Origin: Deltaproteobacteria bacterium
GTDB taxonomy: Bacteria > Desulfobacterota > Desulfobacteria > Desulfobacterales > JAFDDL01
Direction of reading: 5' to 3'
DNA length: 11,358 bases
Assembly (NCBI GenBank): GCA_019310865.1
Contig: JAFDDL010000068.1
Location: forward strand, 1-11,358
Below the pieces are notes generated by a model that ran no database searches, was not told the origin of the DNA, and saw nothing but the letters and a program-made list of their open reading frames with translations. The translations under genes were made by a program, and so were the position numbers. Positions 1 through 6,620 of this stretch are shown here, piece by piece (the first letter of the stretch is position 1; every line of letters begins with the position of its first letter).

Positions 1-541
1 CGGTGAAACGCGCGGGATCCAATCGATGAAACGGCGTCCCGGCCAACTTGGGTACGTGCCGACGCCGCAGCGAGAGCGGCCCGAATCTGGCACGGGCCGT
101 TTCCAGCTTCGGATTGGCGGATTTAAAAACCGTTGATTGCCACCGAATGGCTTTTTGAGCCACCTTGTTGAATGTCGCCGGATTTGCCAATATTTTACGC
201 AAAACCAGCCGACTGGTAGCAGACAACCCCGTCACTTGTTTCAAAATTGACCGCGCTCGAATGAACACCTTCATGGTATCGACACCCGCCGGACATTGAT
301 GCATGCAAGCACCACACAGCAAGCACCGATCAAGTCGCTCCATAACCCCTTCGGGCGTCTTGAATATGCGCTCGGCAAGTCCATCCAGCAGCGCAAGTTT
401 TCCCCGGGAAACGTCCGCTTCACGACCGGTATACGCGTACAATGGGCAAACGGACTGGCATATGCCGCAACGGGTGCATTGGGCCAGTTCATCTTGGAGC
501 AGCGCCATGTTCCGGGCAATTATTTGAATTTGATCGTCCAT
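1..541 (-). CDS. (Fe-S)-binding protein, GlcF/LutA-like, C-terminally truncated by the window edge
   Basis: The first 180 codons are visible, from an ATG at 541 reading leftward off the window. Two classical 4Fe-4S motifs appear: CTRCGICQSVCP (Cys22, 25, 28, 32) and CLLCGACMHQCP (Cys73, 76, 79, 83). Between them lies the segment TGREADVSRGKLALL, typical of the iron-sulfur subunit of glycolate or D-lactate oxidases (GlcF) and of LutA-like proteins. In that family the protein passes electrons from a FAD-linked 2-hydroxyacid dehydrogenase, with CCG domains following the ferredoxin part. Those CCG domains would lie beyond the left edge, so the exact subfamily and partner cannot be decided here. 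The gene is divergent from the aldehyde oxidoreductase gene. A TTGACA hexamer ends about 30 nt before the ATG and the Shine-Dalgarno match is weak (AAGG, too distant). Confidence is high for a two-cluster Fe-S protein and moderate for GlcF-like. Confidence 0.88.
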   Translation of the reverse strand, partial: MDDQIQIIARNMALLQDELAQCTRCGICQSVCPLYAYTGREADVSRGKLALLDGLAERIFKTPEGVMERLDRCLLCGACMHQCPAGVDTMKVFIRARSILKQVTGLSATSRLVLRKILANPATFNKVAQKAIRWQSTVFKSANPKLETARARFGPLSLRRRHVPKLAGTPFHRLDPARFT

Positions 542-571
542 ATACCAACATGTAACCTTACTAAAATATCC

Positions 572-577
572 TGTCAA
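572..577 (-). promoter_or_regulatory. Possible -35 element for the Fe-S protein gene
   Basis: A perfect TTGACA on the minus strand lies about 30 nt before the ATG at 541. The best -10 at 17-nt spacing is poor (TACATG, 554-549). If used, transcription would begin almost at the start codon, giving a near-leaderless message. Low confidence. Confidence 0.3.
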
Positions 578-580
578 TGA

Positions 581-652
581 GATCCTGGTCGCATCTTAAT
601 TATTAACTGTAAGGTCAGAATACAGTTAATAATTAAGATGCGACCCCGGATC
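581..652. repeat. Long palindrome, REP/MITE-like intergenic element
   Basis: Two perfect 25-bp inverted arms (587-611 and 621-645, beginning GGTCGCATC and ending TAACTGTA on the left) flank a 9-nt loop, AGGTCAGAA. Outside the arms, GATCC (581-585) and GGATC (648-652) extend the dyad, with one unpaired base on the left and two on the right. The arms are AT-rich inside and GC-rich at the tips. The element lies between two divergent genes, between the two candidate -35 boxes, so neither gene would transcribe it as a terminator. Palindromes of this build are typical of REP-like elements moved by IS200-family (RAYT) transposases. That origin is inferred, since no transposase is in the window. Confidence 0.85.
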
Positions 653-666
653 GACGTTGTTTTTTT

Positions 667-695
667 TTGACAATTAAGCGCATGAAGTTTATAAA
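667..695 (+). promoter_or_regulatory. Sigma70-type promoter of the aldehyde oxidoreductase gene
   Basis: TTGACA (667-672), a 17-nt spacer and TATAAA (690-695) form a near-consensus promoter. It is preceded by a run of nine T (660-668) that overlaps the -35. Transcription would start near 702, giving a leader of about 50 nt with GAGG at 739-742 ahead of the ATG at 754. Confidence 0.7.
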
Positions 696-753
696 ATAAA
701 GTTTGTGCCCTTGTGGACCTAAAACCGTTTGATCAGATGAGGACTGTCTAACC

Positions 754-2517
754 ATGTTTGGGTTTTTTGGTCGATGGATATCCATCAACCTTTCAAATCA
801 GACCTACGAGATCGCATCGCTTCCGGATGATATTCTTGCCCAATACCTTGGCGGAAAGGGATTGGCCTCGTATTTACTATCGAAATACAACCCAAAGGGG
901 GTCGATCCCCTTTCTGCCGAAAACTGCATCGTCTTTGCCACCGGTCCCGTCACAAACAGCCTTATCTGGGGGTCGAGCCGGTATGGGGTTTACACCAAAT
1001 CGCCACAAACCGGATTCTATGCCGAATCATATGCCGGGGGCCGCGTTCCGGAAGCCATCGATTCGGCCGGCTACGATGCCATCCTGATCCACGGGGGCGC
1101 AAAGCGCCCGATTGTCCTGGTGGTGCATCCCGAAGGCGTTGAGTTCCATTGCGCCAAGGACCTGTGGGGGCTCGACACCATCGAATCGGAAGACGCCGTT
1201 AATGCGCGATATGGTTTGAAGCGTCGACCGGAACACAAATCCGGTGCAGTGGTCATCGGTCCAGCTGGTGAAAATCGCGTCCGGTTCGCCGTCGTAGAAA
1301 ACGACCATTGGCGATCTGCCGGAAGAACCGGTATCGGCGCGGTCATGGGCGCCAAAAAACTCAAAGCCATTGCCTTTCAAGGGAACCGTCGCCGGCCGCT
1401 TTACGATCCGGACGGGCTGAAAACATTCTCATCCGATTTTTGCCAGGCGGCCAAATCGAACCCGTCCATCCGTCTTTTTCGCGCACAGGGGACCCCGAAA
1501 ATGGTGGCCGCCATCAACAAAGCCCGGGCCTTCCCCACCCGGTACTGGTCGGAAAATTACCTGCCGGACTGGGAAAAACTAACGGCTGAGACCCTCAATG
1601 CGTCCTGCGATGTCAGTCCCGTGGCCTGTTCCAAATGCCTGATCGGATGTGGGCGGCAAACCACAATCCGAAACGGTCGGCACGCGGGGTTGCGCATTGG
1701 GGGACCGGAGTACGAAACCATTTTTGCTTTTGGCGGCCTATGCCTGGTGGACAGTCTCGAAGAAATAATCTACCTGAACGATATCTGTGACCGGTTGGGA
1801 ATGGACACGATTAGCGCGGGAAATCTATGTGGACTAGCCATTGAAGCAGCCCGGCGTGGGAAAATTGACATCGGCATCGACTATGCGGATGTGGACGGCA
1901 TCGCCAACCTGCTTCGCATGATCGCCGGACGGGAAGGGGTGGGCGATACCCTTGCCCGCGGTATCCGATTCACATCGAAACAGTGGGGCCTGGAAGATCT
2001 TGCCGTGCATGCCAAAGGTCTCGAACCGCCGGGCTATGATCCGCGAGTTCTCAAAGGCAGCGGTCTGGGATACGCCGTTTCCAGCCGGGGCGCTTGTCAT
2101 CTGCGGGCCACCTTTCACCGGCCGGAGTTGAACGGACAGGTCGATCCGGACGTCATCGGCGGCAAAGCCCTTCATCTGATCGACTATGAAGATCGTCTCG
2201 TGCTCATGGACGTGCTGATTCTATGTCGGTTTTACAGGGATCTTTATCCCTGGGAGAAACTGGCACGGATATTTGAGCTCACCACCGGTATCTCCATGGA
2301 CAAAGCGGCGCTTTCAAAATGCGCGTCGGACATCGTCTCACTGGTTCGGACCTTTAACGTGCGCGAGGGTCTAACCCGAAACGACGATCATCTCTCGGAA
2401 CGGCTTTACAGGGAAGCGACCCAATCCGGCCACCGGCTCAAGCGGTCTGACTTGACCACCATGGTCCAGGAATACTATGCCCTTCGGGGGTGGAGCGATG
2501 TCGGAAATCCGTTATGA
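754..2517 (+). CDS. Aldehyde:ferredoxin oxidoreductase, tungsten/molybdopterin family
   Basis: This 587-residue protein belongs to the AOR family. These cytoplasmic tungsto- or molybdo-bispterin enzymes oxidise aldehydes to carboxylates with ferredoxin, or run in reverse. The N-terminal domain has GRWISINL and YLGGKGLASYLL. Three cluster cysteines form CSKCLIGC (Cys292, 295, 299), and the fourth ligand is Cys491 in LCRF; this spacing matches the Pyrococcus AOR. Pterin-binding signatures include GGPEYET (316-322) and DRLGMD (346-351). The second pterin motif reads DVLILC (486-491), with Ile in place of the common Gly. Length is normal for the family (about 600). The gene stands alone on its strand with its own strong promoter, and its stop overlaps the converging diguanylate cyclase gene by 6 bp. 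The substrate cannot be read from the sequence. Sulfate reducers often carry several paralogues acting in aldehyde detoxification or in aromatic and fatty-acid metabolism. Confidence 0.93.
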   Translation: MFGFFGRWISINLSNQTYEIASLPDDILAQYLGGKGLASYLLSKYNPKGVDPLSAENCIVFATGPVTNSLIWGSSRYGVYTKSPQTGFYAESYAGGRVPEAIDSAGYDAILIHGGAKRPIVLVVHPEGVEFHCAKDLWGLDTIESEDAVNARYGLKRRPEHKSGAVVIGPAGENRVRFAVVENDHWRSAGRTGIGAVMGAKKLKAIAFQGNRRRPLYDPDGLKTFSSDFCQAAKSNPSIRLFRAQGTPKMVAAINKARAFPTRYWSENYLPDWEKLTAETLNASCDVSPVACSKCLIGCGRQTTIRNGRHAGLRIGGPEYETIFAFGGLCLVDSLEEIIYLNDICDRLGMDTISAGNLCGLAIEAARRGKIDIGIDYADVDGIANLLRMIAGREGVGDTLARGIRFTSKQWGLEDLAVHAKGLEPPGYDPRVLKGSGLGYAVSSRGACHLRATFHRPELNGQVDPDVIGGKALHLIDYEDRLVLMDVLILCRFYRDLYPWEKLARIFELTTGISMDKAALSKCASDIVSLVRTFNVREGLTRNDDHLSERLYREATQSGHRLKRSDLTTMVQEYYALRGWSDVGNPL

Positions 2518-3609
2518 AAACTCGGCAACCGGGTCAATGGCTCCCACCGAATTTGACACATTTTCCACCTCGCTGAGAAAATCGATTCGGGGCATCACCT
2601 GATTTCGCCCCATGCTTTTGGCATGATACATCATGGCATCGGCTTCCTGGATCAAACTCTCACAGGTGGTCTCTGCCTTAAAGGCGGACACACCAAAACT
2701 GGCGGTTATGGAGACTTCGCCGCCTCCCGGAATCCGCACCTTCAGGGACGCCACCGACTTTCTAAGCCGCTGTGCAATGGCCAAGGCCTTTTTGACCTTG
2801 GTGTCCGGCAGGATAATGATAAACTCCTCGCCCCCGTAACGAGCCAGATAATCCTCGCTGCGAATCACCTTCTGAACAGTTGCGGAAACTTCCTTGAGAA
2901 CCGCATCGCCGGCTGGATGCCCATACGTATCGTTAACGGCTTTGAAATGATCCAGATCGAACATGATCAGGGACAAATCCCGCTTATGGCGCTGAGCGCC
3001 GGAGAGGTTGTGCGCCAGGAGTCGCTCAAATTCACGACGGCTGTAACAGTTGGTCAGTGGATCGAAAGCCACATCGCTTTCAAGACGCTTGATGTTCAAA
3101 CAGTTGGTCAATGCCACACCAAGGGTTTTGGCAATGGTTTCGAGAATTTCCTCCTGGTAGGGTAGCATTCGACGTTTCGGCAGGATGTACATCCGGGCCA
3201 GCACATCGGTGCCCATGATGACATGGGACAGCAAGTCCTTTTCCTTAAAGGTGATCTGCCCCTGGACTTCATCCTGCAATTCGCTCAGGTAATGGGTATT
3301 AAATGAAGACATTTTCCCGAAATCCCGTTCGATCACGTTGCGAAGCGGTTTCTGGTAAATGCGCGGATCGATCCATACATCCAGCCGGTCCTGATTCTGG
3401 TCCTGCACTGCAAACGCAAAAAGCTGATAGTTCAGGATATCTTTCAGGCATTGGGAGGCCTGCTGAAGAATATGATCAAGGGTCAGGCATTCGTTCATGC
3501 TGATCATATAGCGGTTAAGCGTATTGTAGTCGATTCGCTTGGAAAGTCCGAAAACAAGTCCGGCAATCGCCAATGAATTATCCACCGCCTGTCTCATTTT
3601 ATGTGCCAT
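2512..3609 (-). CDS. Diguanylate cyclase with N-terminal GAF-like sensor domain
   Basis: The protein has 365 residues. Residues about 175-340 form a complete GGDEF domain: DPLTNCYSRREF (183-194), the metal-binding FDLDHFKAVND (217-227) and the active-site loop RYGGEEF (257-263), so it should make c-di-GMP from two GTP. An inhibitory I-site RSED (250-253) sits five residues before GGEEF, so product inhibition is expected. Residues about 35-170 resemble a GAF-type sensor (LDHILQQASQCLKDIL). No membrane segment or receiver domain is seen, so it is probably a soluble enzyme sensing an unknown signal. The C-terminal 25 residues after the domain are unassigned. The ATG at 3609 has only a weak ribosome site, and an in-frame ATG at 3597 is possible. 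The tail overlaps the oxidoreductase gene by 6 bp; the two converge and need not be functionally linked. Confidence 0.93.
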   Translation of the reverse strand: MAHKMRQAVDNSLAIAGLVFGLSKRIDYNTLNRYMISMNECLTLDHILQQASQCLKDILNYQLFAFAVQDQNQDRLDVWIDPRIYQKPLRNVIERDFGKMSSFNTHYLSELQDEVQGQITFKEKDLLSHVIMGTDVLARMYILPKRRMLPYQEEILETIAKTLGVALTNCLNIKRLESDVAFDPLTNCYSRREFERLLAHNLSGAQRHKRDLSLIMFDLDHFKAVNDTYGHPAGDAVLKEVSATVQKVIRSEDYLARYGGEEFIIILPDTKVKKALAIAQRLRKSVASLKVRIPGGGEVSITASFGVSAFKAETTCESLIQEADAMMYHAKSMGRNQVMPRIDFLSEVENVSNSVGAIDPVAEFS

Positions 3610-3675
3610 GATTTTTCTCGCTTTTGTTAAGGTGATTTTTTGCCACCATCACACAGTTGAATTAAAGCAACTATC

Positions 3676-3828
3676 ATGCCATTTTCCCAACCCATTATAA
3701 ACTATACTATTTCGGGTATTTTGGGCTGTTCACCCGGCAAATCATTCCCCCTTGAAACCGTCAAATTCTTGACGAAGTCAAAAAAGGCATGGGAATTGAC
3801 GTCGATCCAACAGCAGTTGACAAAATAG
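3676..3828 (+). other. Short open frame of unknown status (50 codons)
   Basis: An ATG at 3676 opens a 50-codon frame ending in TAG. It begins MPFSQPIINYTISGILGCSP and ends WELTSIQQQLTK. There is no Shine-Dalgarno sequence, and the base composition is more AT-rich than the neighbouring genes. The last third reads like protein (charged, amphipathic), so it may be a gene remnant or simply chance. It occupies most of the spacer between the diguanylate cyclase gene and the zinc-ribbon gene. Confidence 0.15.
3760..3822. promoter_or_regulatory. Cluster of TTGAC/GTCAA half-sites upstream of the zinc-ribbon gene
   Basis: Five copies of TTGAC or its complement occur within 63 bp: GTCAA 3760-3764, TTGAC 3769-3773, GTCAA 3777-3781, TTGAC 3796-3800 and TTGAC 3817-3821. 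The second and third form the perfect dyad TTGACgaaGTCAA. The last one is also a TTGACA -35-like box (3817-3822), with a poor -10 (TAATGT, 3840-3845) at 17-nt spacing. The arrangement is suggestive of an operator, but no regulator is known. Confidence 0.3.
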
Positions 3829-3885
3829 TACCAGATCCTTAATGTTGTATCCTCACAGCCGATTTTAATAAAAGGAGCCGATTTT

Positions 3886-4563
3886 ATGGCGTTTGAAACC
3901 AAAGAAGAAATTCTTGAAAAATTACTTGGACAAGAAAAGCCGTCCTGCCCCCATTGCAACATCGAAATGAACCTCTGGGACGTGCCGCCGGTCACCGTGG
4001 GAGACGGTCTCGGGTGGGGCGAACCTTACCTGTACATCTGCTTCAACGACGAGTGCCCCATGTATAAGGAAGGGTGGAACAACATGCGGGAAAATTATGG
4101 CCGCAATTCATCATACCGCTGCATGCGCTATCCTGGGCAGGATTCCTATGAATGTATTCCGGTATTCAGCCCGGAAGGCGCCACCGGTCAAATTATCGAT
4201 GATCAGGTTGTACTGCAGCAAGAGGTCTTGAAAGAGGCGACCAAGCGCGGGTTTTCCATTCTTGCCGATTGCTTTGTGTCCAAGGACGGCGTCACCACGT
4301 TATCGCTTCTGATAGACGCCGGTGAACCGGCCCGGGTCCGAGTAAAGGCTGCTGAAATAATAGGCGATATCGGCAGCATTGATGCCATTGAGCCACTTCA
4401 ATCAGCGAAGTTTGGAAACCAGATCCTACAACAAGAAGTGGAAAAATCGATTCAAAAAATCCACAAACGACATTTTACCCGGGAATGCCCGTTTTGCGCG
4501 GAGATCATCAAAGAGCGGGCCAAGGTTTGTAAGCATTGCGGGAAAGAGGTAGCTGGTTTATAA
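3886..4563 (+). CDS. Zinc-ribbon / HEAT-like repeat protein of unknown function
   Basis: The protein has 225 residues in three parts. Residues 21-57 carry an atypical N-terminal zinc ribbon with CPHC (21-24) and a distant C52/C57 pair, separated by a Trp/Gly-rich loop (GDGLGWGEPYLYIC). Residues about 110-195 are helical; one stretch (LLIDAGEPARVRVKAAEIIG) looks like a HEAT repeat. Residues 201-218 form a second ribbon, CPFCAEII...CKHCG, of the short UPF0547-like type. No signal peptide or membrane segment is visible, so it is probably cytoplasmic. Zinc ribbons with a HEAT scaffold suggest protein or nucleic-acid binding, but no reaction can be assigned. AAGGAG at 3872-3877, 8 nt before the ATG, fixes the start. 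Its stop overlaps the last gene of the converging operon by 6 bp. Confidence 0.85.
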   Translation: MAFETKEEILEKLLGQEKPSCPHCNIEMNLWDVPPVTVGDGLGWGEPYLYICFNDECPMYKEGWNNMRENYGRNSSYRCMRYPGQDSYECIPVFSPEGATGQIIDDQVVLQQEVLKEATKRGFSILADCFVSKDGVTTLSLLIDAGEPARVRVKAAEIIGDIGSIDAIEPLQSAKFGNQILQQEVEKSIQKIHKRHFTRECPFCAEIIKERAKVCKHCGKEVAGL

Positions 4564-5076
4564 AGATCGCTGGACGTTGACATTTCCCAGATCGTAGGTT
4601 CGGAAAATCAGCTTTTCCCGTTCCAGCCGCTGTTCCGGGTATGGCGACCAGGAAATGCTGTCAAATCGATCCAATATCACCTGTCTCGAGGGAATCGATT
4701 GAATTCCCTCACCCATTTTTCTCCCTGAAACCGTATCAAGCGTTACGGCTGACTTTCCGTCTGTGGCAACCGCAAATGGAATCTGGTATGCATCGAGCAA
4801 TCTGGCGGCTGCCACGACCTCCCGCTCACGGGACCCTAAAGATCCGGCAACACATTTTACAACCATCACTCGTTTTCCCGCGACGCTGACCACCAGATCG
4901 ATTTGTGCCTGATACGGTTGTCCTGCGATCGTGAGTTCCAGATCCACATCCACTGCAATATTTTCCTTTGAATAGCCTTTTTCATTCACCAGGATTTTTT
5001 CGGTTGCCTGGCGGTTGGCCTCGGCGCCAACAAGTGGCATTGAAGCACCTGTCACAAAATCAATGATCGTTTCCAT
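4558..5076 (-). CDS. HsdR N-terminal-like protein (PF13588-type), catalytic site degenerate
   Basis: This 172-residue stand-alone protein resembles the N-terminal nuclease-like domain of type I restriction subunit R (HSDR_N). The strand pair QIDLVVSVAGKRVMVVKC (residues 58-75) aligns with the PD-(D/E)xK core: Asp60 and Lys74 are kept, but the acidic residue two before the Lys is Val72. Nuclease activity is therefore doubtful. The following stretch, SLGSREREVVAAARLL, and PFAVATDGKSAVTLDT also fit the family. There is no helicase domain, HsdM or HsdS nearby, so it is not a restriction system. It is the last gene of the rplU operon, starting 3 nt after the gpmI stop with GGATGA overlapping that stop, so it is probably translationally coupled. 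Function unknown; a binding or structural role is a guess. Confidence 0.8.
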   Translation of the reverse strand: METIIDFVTGASMPLVGAEANRQATEKILVNEKGYSKENIAVDVDLELTIAGQPYQAQIDLVVSVAGKRVMVVKCVAGSLGSREREVVAAARLLDAYQIPFAVATDGKSAVTLDTVSGRKMGEGIQSIPSRQVILDRFDSISWSPYPEQRLEREKLIFRTYDLGNVNVQRSL

Positions 5077-5079
5077 ATG

Positions 5080-5742
5080 TCATCCATCTATCAGCGATTG
5101 ACCCGTCATCTCCTGGGGTTGTACCAGACCCATCAGCTTTAAAATCGTGGGCGCGATGTCCCCCAACACGCCGGTTCGCATGGGAATCTGTTTGCGATCT
5201 TCGTCCACCAGAACCAGCGGTACCGGGTGCAGGGTATGGGCGGTGTGCGGTCGGCCATTTTCATCCACCATCATTTCGGCGTTCCCGTGATCCGCAGTCA
5301 CCAACGCGATGCCTCCCATTTCTTTAAGCTGATGGATAATCTTACCCAGACAGGTGTCCACGGCCTCGCAGGCTGTCACCGCCGCGTCCATCCGGCCGGT
5401 GTGACCCACCATGTCCATGTTGGCGAAATTCAACACGATCAGATCGTATGGATTCGATTTGAGTCGCTCGATCAGTGTTTCGGTAATCTGAAAGGCGCTC
5501 ATTTCCGGTTTATGATCATAGGTGGGAACGTCCCGGGGGGAGGCAATGAGGCACCGGTCCTCCCCGGTAAAGGGGGTTTCTTGCCCACCATTGAAAAAAT
5601 AGGTGACATGGGCATATTTTTCCGTCTCGGCAATTCGAAGCTGACGAAGTCCCGCCTTGCTGATCACCTCGCCGAGGATATTTTTCATTGGGACCGGCAA
5701 AAAGGCAACGGGCAACCCGAAGGCATCGTCGTAATGGGTCAT
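5080..5742 (-). CDS. gpmI: gpmI 3' part (C-terminal phosphatase domain)
   Basis: This frame reads [14 protein letters not shown] to the TGA at 5082-5080 (220 residues), but its homology begins upstream in the same frame at about 5783 (TTT GAG TCC). It carries the second half of the metal sites (Lys42 in TEKY, Asp110, His114, Asp151-His152, His169). The ATG at 5742 is unlikely to be a true start: it has no ribosome site and lies within a small hairpin. Confidence 0.7.
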   Translation of the reverse strand: MTHYDDAFGLPVAFLPVPMKNILGEVISKAGLRQLRIAETEKYAHVTYFFNGGQETPFTGEDRCLIASPRDVPTYDHKPEMSAFQITETLIERLKSNPYDLIVLNFANMDMVGHTGRMDAAVTACEAVDTCLGKIIHQLKEMGGIALVTADHGNAEMMVDENGRPHTAHTLHPVPLVLVDEDRKQIPMRTGVLGDIAPTILKLMGLVQPQEMTGQSLIDG

Positions 5743-5756
5743 GCAAACCCATCCGT

Positions 5757-6620
5757 TCAGTGCCGGAGAGCGCCCGGACTCAAACCCCGAAACCCGATTT
5801 CCGTAAAAGAACGGGTGATCTGACGCACCCGGTCGGCCCGGAAATTGAACACAATCACCCCGTCCCCATCGTCGATAATTCCCACCGGTACGCCCGAATC
5901 ATTGACCAAGACCACCGGCTTGATAAACTCGTCCGTTTCGCCACGCTGGTAAGCCGCTGCAATGGCCGCCTTCGAATCCATTTCCGGTGTGCCCGCCCCT
6001 TTCGTGTAGAGATCGAAGGCCAGTTGGGTCCGATCCCAGCGTTTGTCCCGATCCATGGCATAATAGCGGCCGCAGATGGTCGCCAGTCGGGCGGGCGTCC
6101 CCTTCAGCCGGTTGATCAGATCCTGAATATACCCTCGTGCGCTGTCCGGTGGACTGTCCCGACCGTCGGTGATGGCATGCACACAAACCTTTTCCAACCC
6201 GCGCGCAGCCGCCATTCGGACCAAGGCGTAAAGATGATTCAAGTGACTGTGAACACCGCTATCCGAAGCAAGCCCCATCATGTGAAGCGTCGAATCGGTG
6301 GATTTCACCCGCTCCATGATATCAATCAATGCAGTATTTTCATCAAATTCTCCGGATTCGATAGCCCGGTTGATTCGCATTAAATTCTGGTACACCACCC
6401 GACCGGCGCCGATATTCATATGACCCACTTCGGAATTGCCCATGAATCCTTTTGGAAGACCCACTGCTTCACCCGAACACTTCAGCTGGGTTGTGGGATA
6501 TGTAGCGATCAGTTTATCTAAAACCGGTGTCCTGGCGCTATGCACGGCATTGTTTTTCGACTCGGGATTAATGCCCCAACCGTCGAGAATGATCAGCAGG
6601 CACGGTCTTTTATTGGCCAT
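5757..6620 (-). CDS. gpmI: gpmI 5' part (phosphatase-domain N-terminus and transferase domain)
   Basis: This is the frame from MANKRP to the premature TGA, 287 residues, of which the last eight or so are out of register. It carries the first metal site (Asp13, Ser63) and the phosphotransferase domain (His124, Arg154-Asp155, RADR 261-264). In the structural family the transferase domain ends near residue 310, so the break falls close to a domain linker. Confidence 0.8.
   Translation of the reverse strand: MANKRPCLLIILDGWGINPESKNNAVHSARTPVLDKLIATYPTTQLKCSGEAVGLPKGFMGNSEVGHMNIGAGRVVYQNLMRINRAIESGEFDENTALIDIMERVKSTDSTLHMMGLASDSGVHSHLNHLYALVRMAAARGLEKVCVHAITDGRDSPPDSARGYIQDLINRLKGTPARLATICGRYYAMDRDKRWDRTQLAFDLYTKGAGTPEMDSKAAIAAAYQRGETDEFIKPVVLVNDSGVPVGIIDDGDGVIVFNFRADRVRQITRSFTEIGFRGLSPGALRH
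5781..5787 (-). other. Frameshift point in gpmI: heptamer G GGT TTG
   Basis: In the frame of the first part the codons read CGG GGT TTG, so the message contains G_GGU_UUG, an X_XXY_YYZ pattern. A -1 slip here leads exactly into the frame of the second part. The run GGGGTTT is equally a place for an indel error. A small CCGG/CCGG stem follows 3 nt later (5777-5763), and a 6-bp stem ATGGGT/ACCCAT lies at 5752-5734. Confidence 0.5.

Larger units (their letters stand above)
5080..6620 (-). pseudogene. gpmI: 2,3-bisphosphoglycerate-independent phosphoglycerate mutase, interrupted by a -1 frameshift
   Basis: The two reading frames together encode a whole GpmI (about 513 residues once one base is restored). 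GpmI interconverts 3- and 2-phosphoglycerate in glycolysis through a phosphoserine intermediate with two Mn ions. The first frame ends at a TGA (5759-5757) after SFTEIGFRG; the continuation [19 protein letters not shown] lies in the -1 frame. One extra G or T in the run GGGGTTT (5788-5782) restores RGFESG. Key residues survive on both sides: DGWG, GNSEVGH with the nucleophile Ser63, His124, DGRD, FRADR, then [20 protein letters not shown] and AHTLHPVP. Absence of any other lesion points to a sequencing error, a very recent mutation or frameshifting. Start: AGGAGG lies 9 nt before the ATG at 6620 (MANKRP); an upstream in-frame extension to 6722 overlaps rsfS and is unlikely. Confidence 0.9.

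Noticed and set aside
587..668. Palindrome followed by a T-run as an intrinsic terminator
   Set aside because: The T-run begins about 15 nt after the stem rather than directly after it. No gene points into it from the left, since the flanking genes diverge.
2623..3165. A 180-codon open frame antisense to the diguanylate cyclase
   Set aside because: It is a shadow of the GGDEF coding sequence, with no family features.
3702..3995. Open frame on the minus strand crossing the zinc-ribbon gene start
   Set aside because: It covers the strong ribosome site and N-terminal ribbon of the real gene in antisense, and its product shows no features.
4558..5076. Remnant of a type I restriction system
   Set aside because: There is no helicase, methylase or specificity gene, the active site is altered, and the gene is cleanly integrated in a housekeeping operon.
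5227..6383. Long open frames on the plus strand opposite gpmI
   Set aside because: They are antisense to clearly conserved GpmI sequence, have no recognisable domains or ribosome sites, and follow from the codon bias of the real gene.
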